Shown here one piece after another: positions 52,343 to 59,290 of a DNA stretch of 64,000 nt. The stretch covers positions 186,001-250,000 of the forward strand of contig NC_015666.1 in assembly GCF_000217715.1 (NCBI RefSeq), written 5' to 3'. The notes beneath the pieces were generated by a model. It was given only the letters and a program-made list of their open reading frames with translations, had not been told where the DNA came from and did no database searches. The number at the start of each line of letters is the position of its first letter. The first letter of the stretch is position 1. Both the position numbers and the translations under genes were made by a program. Source of the stretch: Halopiger xanaduensis SH-6 (GTDB lineage Archaea; Halobacteriota; Halobacteria; Halobacteriales; Natrialbaceae).

Positions 52343-54790
52343 ATGAATAATTTCGGGAAGGGGCTATCGGACGACGAGCGAACGGATCGAGGGGTAAGTC
52401 CGCAAGTGGGAATCGTACTCCTATTCGGAATGGTCATCATCGGTGCGAGCCTCATCTTCGCCGTCGGATCGATTGCGCTGGGATCGGTTGAAACGCAGGC
52501 GATGGCGGAGCAGGGCGAACAAATGATGCTGCAGGTCGACAACGGCATCGAAACGGCGACCGGAGATAACGTCAGTAGTGGATCGGTCTATCTGGAAGAC
52601 GACGGCGAATACGAACTTACGAACGACAGTCAGATAACGATCACCGCCGTGAACAATTACGCGAGCGACCGCACGACAATACCGCTGGGATCGCTCCAAT
52701 ACGAGGACGAAAGCGGCAACACGTTCGCTCATCAAGCGGGCGGCGTCTGGCGAGGGGAGGGATCGGAGGCACGTCTCGTTTCGAGACCGAATTTGCGATA
52801 CTACGAAGCGGCGAATGGAACCGAAGGTCGAGTCGAACTCGATATCACGAATCTCGGCGGCGAGTTAGACGACGGTGAAAACCGCGTCACCAGTCGACCG
52901 GTCTCAGGAGAGGGAGATCTAAGTCGCGATATCGGCTTTGTGAACTACATAAACGTAACCGTCTCCGGATCCGCGTACCACCACGGATGGGCGACGTTCC
53001 TCGAGGACGAATTCGACGCTGCGAGCCGGAGCGATTGCGATGTCGCTGGTAGTCCCAGTGAGACGATTATCTGTCACGATGAAAGTACTGAAACCGTGAC
53101 GGTTATCGCTCCGATCGAGGGGGAGAACCCGTTTGCGAGTCACGTCGGTATTGATCCAACGATATACGGCGGCCTCTACGCGGACGATGATCTGACGATC
53201 GATGAATCGGTAACGGTCGACAGATACAACGGGACCGTCGGCTGGGTTAGCGGGAACGTCACGGAGGATCTCCTCGTCGCCAATGGCGAGCTCGAACTGG
53301 CATCAGACGCGAACATCACCGGGGTACCTGTGGTAGACGGTCACTTTAGCGGCAAAGATGGTGCTGAAACGTCTAACATTGCGTTCGCAACTGATCCTGC
53401 CGGAACGAGGATCGACGAGATAAACGGCACTGAAGTATACAACGTGACCGATTCGACGCCTCCGGAACTCTTCGGCGCGAAACTGTCGGAGTCGTTCGAC
53501 GGGATCGATGACATTGATCAACAAACGGAGCGGGCGATCAGGTTGATCGACGAGTACGAAGATTCGAATCCGATTGCTTCGGAAAAGCTCGAGAGCGAGT
53601 CGGACAAGAACGTGGACGGATTCTATTACGAAGATAGCGACATCGACGGTGACGACATCGACGAGTTCGATACGAGTAACGGAGATATCCACGTTGCCGT
53701 CGATGGTAATGTCGAACTCGACGGTGTCGATGTGACGGGCGACGGTCGCGCGTACCTCTACGTTTCCGGTGATATCGATACGGACGGTGTTACGGTCGAC
53801 GGCGACCAGGCGCAGAACTTCTGGATCTACGGATCGAGCGACGCCGATGTCACCGTTCGAAACGTGTTCCAGGGCGTGATGTACACGCCGGAGAGCAACT
53901 CGCTCACGGTCGCGAAAGACACGGCGGTCTACGGTTCGATTGTTGCCGGTGAAGGGATCGACATCGGCGAGAACGTGAGTATCCACTTCGACGAGACGCT
54001 CCGGACGGACGTACCGATTCCCGAAGAAAACAGGGACGTTACGATCGAAATCGGCGAACGGCGCTCGCCCCTGGACGTGACCTTTGTTCTCGACCGATCC
54101 GGCTCGATGAGGGATAACGATCCGAGCGAACAGCGCGTCGACGCGACGAAGAACTTCATCGGCCTCATGCAGGGCGAAGATAGCAGCGTACTGGAAGGCG
54201 ATCAGAGCGATCAAGCCGGCGTGTACGAATTCAACCAGAACGGGTACGAGAGACACCACCTCAGTAGCGACCTGTCGTCGGTCAACAGTAGCGTTGAGAC
54301 GAGCGCGAGTGGCGGTACGGGGATCTACTCGGGGATTGAAATCGCGCTCGACGAATACGAGCGAAACCGCAGCTCGAGCGCCGAACAGCACATGATATTA
54401 TTAAGCGACGGACAAAACGATCCCGCGACCGAATGGGTCTGTACGGACGGAGGATGGCTTGGATGTGACAACTGGGAATTCTACGACTACAATCAACAGA
54501 CGTTAGATCAGGCCGAACGCGCCGCGGACATGAACGTCACGATTCACACGATAGGGCTCAGTGACGACGCGGACAGCGACATGTTGGGAGACATCGCAAA
54601 CGAAACTGACGGGGACTACTACCCGGCCGAGGACGACGACGAACTTGAGGAGATCTTCGAGGGAATCGCGGACAAAGTGACGGCATCGTCCCCGACGACG
54701 TTCGAAGTTGCGTCCGTCGACGAGCCGACAGCTTCTCCGCACGATTACGCCGTCAACGTCAGGGAACACCCGGTGAATATTGGCGGGTAA
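52343..54790 (+). CDS. Pilin-like exported protein with VWA domain
   Basis: This 815-residue protein starts with a type IV pilin-like segment (residues about 16-48: RGVSPQVGIVLLFGMVIIGASLIFAVG). It should be processed by prepilin peptidase or act as a membrane anchor. A beta-rich region follows (QYEDESGNTFAHQAGGVWRGEG). A repetitive beta-helix-like region (about 260-560: DGVDVTGDGRAYLYVSGDIDTDGVTVDG, GVMYTPESNSLTVAKDTAVYGSIVAG) precedes a von Willebrand A domain (about 580-780). The VWA has an intact MIDAS: D584-x-S-x-S, T659 and D689. It likely makes metal-dependent contacts outside the cell. The C-terminal YAVNVREHPVNI matches the end of the neighbour at 55070. AT-richer codons suggest transfer. 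Confidence 0.8.
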   Translation: MNNFGKGLSDDERTDRGVSPQVGIVLLFGMVIIGASLIFAVGSIALGSVETQAMAEQGEQMMLQVDNGIETATGDNVSSGSVYLEDDGEYELTNDSQITITAVNNYASDRTTIPLGSLQYEDESGNTFAHQAGGVWRGEGSEARLVSRPNLRYYEAANGTEGRVELDITNLGGELDDGENRVTSRPVSGEGDLSRDIGFVNYINVTVSGSAYHHGWATFLEDEFDAASRSDCDVAGSPSETIICHDESTETVTVIAPIEGENPFASHVGIDPTIYGGLYADDDLTIDESVTVDRYNGTVGWVSGNVTEDLLVANGELELASDANITGVPVVDGHFSGKDGAETSNIAFATDPAGTRIDEINGTEVYNVTDSTPPELFGAKLSESFDGIDDIDQQTERAIRLIDEYEDSNPIASEKLESESDKNVDGFYYEDSDIDGDDIDEFDTSNGDIHVAVDGNVELDGVDVTGDGRAYLYVSGDIDTDGVTVDGDQAQNFWIYGSSDADVTVRNVFQGVMYTPESNSLTVAKDTAVYGSIVAGEGIDIGENVSIHFDETLRTDVPIPEENRDVTIEIGERRSPLDVTFVLDRSGSMRDNDPSEQRVDATKNFIGLMQGEDSSVLEGDQSDQAGVYEFNQNGYERHHLSSDLSSVNSSVETSASGGTGIYSGIEIALDEYERNRSSSAEQHMILLSDGQNDPATEWVCTDGGWLGCDNWEFYDYNQQTLDQAERAADMNVTIHTIGLSDDADSDMLGDIANETDGDYYPAEDDDELEEIFEGIADKVTASSPTTFEVASVDEPTASPHDYAVNVREHPVNIGG

Positions 54791-54889
54791 TGCGGGCGAT
54801 AGGTTAGTTACTCAACGCGACGATTCATCCTAGCGCTCGGCGATCGCCAGTTCGGACAGACCCGTTCGTCGACCACTCTTTCATCTCTT

Positions 54890-55069
54890 CTAACGATCGT
54901 CGAGAGACCGTTCAAACAGTTCACGCAGGAGATAGTACGATTCGGATCCCATATCGGATTGTTTCTCCCGTTCATCCGTGAATGCAGAGCCGTCGTGAAC
55001 GGTGGTAAACGATTCCGAAGCGTTTGATCGGACGAGGACATTATCCCACTCGTTTGCCTCGAGACGGCC
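54890..55069 (-). pseudogene. Truncated unknown gene between pilin-like genes
   Basis: On the minus strand a frame open for 59 residues and ending TAG at 54890 reads like natural protein (EWDNVLVRSNASESFTTVHDG, then SYYLLRELFERSLDDR) but has no start codon before the pilin-like gene at 55070. I take it as the 3' remnant of a gene cut by insertion. I do not recognise its family. Confidence 0.4.
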
Positions 55070-56590
55070 ATGAGTTGGCGTCGCGAGGAGAAATCCGATG
55101 CACCAGGTCGCGCCGAATCCACGCTACTTGGACTGATATTACTGATCGGAATGGTCGCGGTCGTCGGCAGCAGTATGGTTCTCGTCGCCGACGACAGTCT
55201 CACGAGCGTGCAACGACAAGCCGAACACGAGCGGATCGAAAGCGGATTCGTCGAACTGAGCCAACAGATGGCGACCGCGTCGTCTGCCGGCGACAACTCG
55301 AGAGCGCTAAATCTCGAGACGGATCAGGACGGGGCGGTCGTGATGACCGATACTGGCCACATCAACATTACGGGCGGTGACGTCAATAAGAGCGTCCCGA
55401 TCGGGGCGATCGAGTACCAAGACGATGACGGGACGACGATCGCCTACCAGGCGGGTAGCGTCTTCAGAGAAACCGGAAACCAGACGCGCATCGTCTCCGC
55501 GCCACCGATCGAGTACGACGTCGAATCCGAGACCTTGTCGTTCCCGATTACGGAGGTCCGCGACGAAACGCGGCTCGGGTCCGGGGACGTCGTCGTGGAT
55601 CACTACGAAACCGATCCGCTCGGCGGCAGCAGCCTCGTCGAAAACGATACGGTGACGATCGAAGTGACGAGTAAGTACTACCGCGGCTGGGAGCGCTTCT
55701 TCGAAGAGCAGGGCGGTGCGACGACCGTCAGAGACGTCGAAGTGCACGACGACCGGACGGGGACGGTGACCGCGGAGTTCGGCTATCAAGAGGTCTCGGA
55801 CGCGTTCAAAACCGGTGCGATCTACGCGACGGACCTCGAGGTGCAGGGCGGGGCGGAAATCGACGACAGCCTCACACAGAAGGTCGCGTATCCGCCGCTC
55901 ACCGACGAAGTAAATCGGCTGGTCAACGCGACGCGCGCACCGAAGGACACCTTCGAAGGAACCGATATTACGCGCCTCGACACGGTCGACGAACATAACG
56001 ATAGCCTCGAGGACGGTATCTACGTCACAGACGGGATCGAAGAGAGTGGCCACCTCGAGTTCGATCTCTCCGATGGCAACGCGACGCTCGTCGTCGACGG
56101 CGACATTAACGCGAACGACGAAACGATCACGGTCAGCGACCACGAGAACGACCACGAACTGAGCGTGTACCTTACCGGCGACTACGACGCTAAAAACGGC
56201 GGCAACACCTGCGTTACGGAGGCGGGCTGTTACACGAACGAAGACGCGACGGTGATCCAGTTGGTCGCGTCCGACGAGTCCGAGATCGACTTCGGTCCCG
56301 GCGGGAAGTCTCGCTTCGAAGGCGTCATCTACGCCGGCGGGACGAACGAGGACTGGACGGAACGAAACGGGTGTGATAAGCAGGTGTGCATCCACTCGAA
56401 TCCCAACTTCTTCGGCTCGATAATCGCCTCGTCGGTCGAAATACAGGGTGGAAAGGGGAGTATCGACTTCGAGTACGATACCCAACTCCAGGACGAGGGC
56501 GTCGGAATCTATCCGGATCCGAGCCTGCTGCCGCCTCAGCTGACGTATCTCAACATCGCCGAACACACGGTCGACGTCCGCGAGAAGTAG
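55070..56590 (+). CDS. Pilin-like exported protein, VWA-less relative
   Basis: This 506-residue protein has a pilin-like N-terminus (GRAESTLLGLILLIGMVAVVGSSMVLV, residues about 13-40). Its extracellular part resembles the preceding protein: AIEYQDDDGTTIAYQAGSVFRETGNQTRIVS against the neighbour's QYEDESGNTFAHQAGGVW, and SKYYRGWERFFEEQGG against YHHGWATFLEDEF. Then come the same type of repetitive beta region (DGNATLVVDGDINANDETITV) and the terminal LTYLNIAEHTVDVREK. It lacks VWA. Two Cys pairs in the beta region (TCVTEAGC, CDKQVC) could form disulfides. Together the two proteins probably build or decorate a surface structure. There is no ATPase or prepilin peptidase gene nearby. Confidence 0.75.
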   Translation: MSWRREEKSDAPGRAESTLLGLILLIGMVAVVGSSMVLVADDSLTSVQRQAEHERIESGFVELSQQMATASSAGDNSRALNLETDQDGAVVMTDTGHINITGGDVNKSVPIGAIEYQDDDGTTIAYQAGSVFRETGNQTRIVSAPPIEYDVESETLSFPITEVRDETRLGSGDVVVDHYETDPLGGSSLVENDTVTIEVTSKYYRGWERFFEEQGGATTVRDVEVHDDRTGTVTAEFGYQEVSDAFKTGAIYATDLEVQGGAEIDDSLTQKVAYPPLTDEVNRLVNATRAPKDTFEGTDITRLDTVDEHNDSLEDGIYVTDGIEESGHLEFDLSDGNATLVVDGDINANDETITVSDHENDHELSVYLTGDYDAKNGGNTCVTEAGCYTNEDATVIQLVASDESEIDFGPGGKSRFEGVIYAGGTNEDWTERNGCDKQVCIHSNPNFFGSIIASSVEIQGGKGSIDFEYDTQLQDEGVGIYPDPSLLPPQLTYLNIAEHTVDVREK

Positions 56591-56600
56591 AGTAACGGTT

Positions 56601-57236
56601 CTACGCTGCGTCTTCGATCGTCGCCTTCACGTCCTCCCAGACTTCGTCGGGGCTCTGCTCGCCGTCGACGCGCTCGAGCACCCCTTCCTCCTCGTAGTGC
56701 TCGATGACGGGTTCGGTGTTCTCCTGATAGACGCGCAGTCGTTCCTTGACCGTCTCCTCGGTGTCGTCCTCGCGCTGGACGAGTCGGTCTTCGACCTCGG
56801 GATCCTCCGGCGGGTTGTACTCAACGTGGTAGATCTCGTCCGTCTCGGGGTCGAGTCGGCGGCCGGTCAGTCGGTGGACGAGTTCCTCCTCGCCGACGTC
56901 GAGGTAAAGGACGAGGTCGAGATCGGTCATGCCCTCGAGTTCCTCGGCTTGCTCCATGTTTCGCGGGTAGCCGTCCAGCACGAAACCGTCGGCCTGCGAG
57001 AGCGCCTCGTCGACGATGGCGTTGACGACCTCGTCGGGGACGAGTTCGCCCTGGTCCATGTACTCGCCGGGCGTGTCGTACTCCGTGTCCATGTCGGAGA
57101 TGTCCATCTCCTTGTTCGACCGGAGCGCGTCGCCGGTGGTGATGTGATCGATGCCGAACTCCTCGGTGATCTTCGCACACTGGGTCCCCTTTCCTGCCCC
57201 GGGGGCACCCATAATCACGAGTTGTGGCTGTGCCAT
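56601..57236 (-). CDS. adk: Adenylate kinase
   Basis: This 211-residue enzyme interconverts ATP, ADP and AMP. It has the P-loop [48 protein letters not shown], and a lid [49 protein letters not shown] without zinc cysteines. Length is that of the long-lid form. In many archaea adk is followed directly by DUF106, cmk and cbf5. Here the next gene on its strand (DUF106) begins 4.4 kb away, with two opposite-strand genes in between. Confidence 0.96.
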   Translation of the reverse strand: MAQPQLVIMGAPGAGKGTQCAKITEEFGIDHITTGDALRSNKEMDISDMDTEYDTPGEYMDQGELVPDEVVNAIVDEALSQADGFVLDGYPRNMEQAEELEGMTDLDLVLYLDVGEEELVHRLTGRRLDPETDEIYHVEYNPPEDPEVEDRLVQREDDTEETVKERLRVYQENTEPVIEHYEEEGVLERVDGEQSPDEVWEDVKATIEDAA

Positions 57237-57295
57237 ACGCCACCGTTCACGACCGCCACATAAAGGCTTAAAGAAACGGGCACATCCGTACTGGT

Positions 57296-57787
57296 ATGAC
57301 CCGATTCGACGCGGCCGATCCGGCCGAGCGCCGAAAGCTGTACGTCGACGCCATCACTGCCCACCGCGAGCGCGCCAGCGGCTTTCTCACGCTCGAGGTC
57401 GATCCGAGCGCCCTCGAGTCGACCGACGAGTCTGAGACTACCGACGGAAACGGAGACGGCGACGAACTCGGTACTGGCGCAGGGGTCACCCCCGACGACC
57501 GCGGGTCCGGTCTCGACCCGGAACTCGGCGTCCCCTGGCTTCAATTCGGCGACGGAACGATCAACCTCGATTGCACGGACGAGGAACTGGACGCCCTCAA
57601 GGACCTGCTGAGCGAGTTTCCGGCCTTCAAGGTCGACGAGCTAACGCGTCCGGAGAACGCCGAAGGGGTCAACGCTCGCGTGAGCGCGAAGGCGGACCAG
57701 AACCGGATCGCCCAGTTCATCGATGCAACGTTCCAGCGCGTCTACGGCCTGCCCGAGGGGTTCCGGGTGTGGGTCGTCGAAGTGTAA
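57296..57787 (+). CDS. Conserved haloarchaeal protein, unknown
   Basis: This 163-residue soluble protein has an N-terminal helix ([31 protein letters not shown]), a disordered Ser/Asp/Gly linker (about residues 43-75) and a compact C-terminal alpha/beta part. The latter contains [72 protein letters not shown]. It looks like a conserved haloarchaeal protein found near adk, but no function is known. It is divergent from adk. Confidence 0.72.
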   Translation: MTRFDAADPAERRKLYVDAITAHRERASGFLTLEVDPSALESTDESETTDGNGDGDELGTGAGVTPDDRGSGLDPELGVPWLQFGDGTINLDCTDEELDALKDLLSEFPAFKVDELTRPENAEGVNARVSAKADQNRIAQFIDATFQRVYGLPEGFRVWVVEV

Positions 57788-57801
57788 CGGACCGCTGTGT
57801 A

Positions 57802-57848
57802 TCCCTGAGGTAGGGAATGAGTAAGGCGCGTGTTGGCGTGTGACGCGC
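57802..57848 (+). terminator. Two hairpins after the gene at 57296
   Basis: TCCCT-GAGGT-AGGGA (57802-57816) and GCGCGT...ACGCGC (57826-57848) lie just past the stop and may terminate or stabilise the transcript. Confidence 0.4.
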
Positions 57849-58141
57849 GCGAGATCAAACGACCGGTCTGGACCGGCAGAACGTGTGAGAATAGGTATAT
57901 TTCCTCCGAATCGAACCGAACCTGTTCGATTGCGCGTGTAACCGGGCCACGAACGTATTTCTATTCCGATATCTAATCGGCGAATAAGCGACAGAAAGAA
58001 GAGGACACACTCCAACGAATGGGAGAGGAGTGAACGACGGGGCACGGAAATCGTCGGTCAGATTCGCCGATAACGTACCGGTGAACCGCCGCGAGTCGGG
58101 CAGTTTCCAAATAGATAAGTGCCCCCAGCAACCATCGTCCG
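57849..58141. other. Long intergenic region before coxB
   Basis: I see no gene. Several AT-rich boxes occur (GGTATATTT near 57894, CGTATTTCT near 57952, ATAGATAAG near 58111), so promoter or regulator sites for the oxidase operon are likely here. Confidence 0.45.
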
Positions 58142-58150
58142 ACATATAAC
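58142..58150 (+). promoter_or_regulatory. TATA box for coxB operon
   Basis: ACATATAAC is centred near 58145, predicting a start near 58172. This favours the ATG at 58199 over the GTG at 58166 as the coxB start. Confidence 0.45.
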
Positions 58151-58165
58151 CGGTCTTCAATAGAG

Positions 58166-59290
58166 GTGAACACAATCTTCAGCGCAATACTCCCCCCGAT
58201 GCAGCTCATTCCGGAGCAGGGAACGCGCGTCGACGTGTTCGAGGGGATCTTTCTGGTCTTCCTCGGACTCGGGACGCTCGTCGGCATCGTCGTGGTCTCG
58301 TACATCTTGTACAACGCGTACAAGTACCGCGACACCGGCGAGGTCGGCGACGACGAGGACCTGCCGAGCGTCGGGGAACTACCGACAGGTGGAAAGGGCG
58401 GCAAGAAACTATTCCTCTCGTTCGGCCTGAGTGCCATCATCGTCATCTCGCTGGTCGTCTGGACCTACGGGATGTTGCTGTACGTCGAGGACGGGCCGGA
58501 ACAACCGGAGGACGCGATCGAGATCGAAGTCGAAGGCTACGCGTTCGGCTGGGACTTCTACTACGATAACGGCGTCGAGACGAGCGGCTACGGTGAAGGA
58601 CTCGTCGTCCCGGCCGATCAGGCGGTCTGGATCGAAACGACGTCACGCGACGTCTGGCACACGTTCGGCATCCCCGACTTACGGGTGAAGGCCGACGCCA
58701 TCCCCGGCGAGTACGACCAGACGTGGTTCAAGGCTGACGAGCCCGGCAACCACACTGCCAAGTGTTTCGAACTGTGTGGGCCACAGCACTCCGATATGCT
58801 CTCCGACGTGACCGTCCTCGAGCAATCGGCCTACGAGGAGTGGATGAACGAGCAGTTGACGGCGACCATCACGCTCGAGGACGGCAACGAGTCGCCGGTC
58901 ACCGAGGGCTTCGAGGTCACGCTCGAGCACCAGAACAACAGCGACTACGATCAGGACCTCAGCCACACGTTTACCCCCGACTCCGAGGAGTTCGATAACG
59001 GCACGATCACCGTTACCCTCGAACGGGGCGGTCCGTACGATCTGACGATCTCGCCGACCGATGGCCAGTTCGAGGAAGTCGAGGAGACCCTCGAGGTCAC
59101 CGGCCCGACCGACGAGACGTACACGCTCGAGGACCCGAACGCGAGCGAGGACGACGGTAGCGACGGTGGCGACGACGGCGGCAACGGGTCGGCCGACGAC
59201 GGTGACGGCGGATCGGGTAGCGACACCGACAACGCAACCGATGACGAGACAGGCAACAACGAAACGAGCGACGGAGGTGACGGCGAATGA
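58166..59290 (+). CDS. coxB: Cytochrome c oxidase subunit II with extra domain
   Basis: This protein of about 374 residues is subunit II of a haem-copper oxidase. Two helices (IFLVFLGLGTLVGIVVVSYILY and LFLSFGLSAIIVISLVVWTYGMLL) precede a cupredoxin domain with an intact CuA site: His in DVWHTFGIP and the Cys-Glu-x-Cys-His-Met set in AKCFELCGPQHSDM. After it comes an unusual second beta domain (TATITLEDGNESPVTEGFEVTLE ... LTISPTDGQFEEVEETLEVTG) and an acidic Gly/Asp tail of about 45 residues, all outside the cell. The start may be GTG 58166 or ATG 58199. It overlaps coxAC by ATGA. Confidence 0.9.
   Translation: MNTIFSAILPPMQLIPEQGTRVDVFEGIFLVFLGLGTLVGIVVVSYILYNAYKYRDTGEVGDDEDLPSVGELPTGGKGGKKLFLSFGLSAIIVISLVVWTYGMLLYVEDGPEQPEDAIEIEVEGYAFGWDFYYDNGVETSGYGEGLVVPADQAVWIETTSRDVWHTFGIPDLRVKADAIPGEYDQTWFKADEPGNHTAKCFELCGPQHSDMLSDVTVLEQSAYEEWMNEQLTATITLEDGNESPVTEGFEVTLEHQNNSDYDQDLSHTFTPDSEEFDNGTITVTLERGGPYDLTISPTDGQFEEVEETLEVTGPTDETYTLEDPNASEDDGSDGGDDGGNGSADDGDGGSGSDTDNATDDETGNNETSDGGDGE
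59273..59280 (+). promoter_or_regulatory. Ribosome binding site of coxAC
   Basis: GGAGGTGA lies six bases before the ATG at 59287. It is within the end of coxB. Confidence 0.7.
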
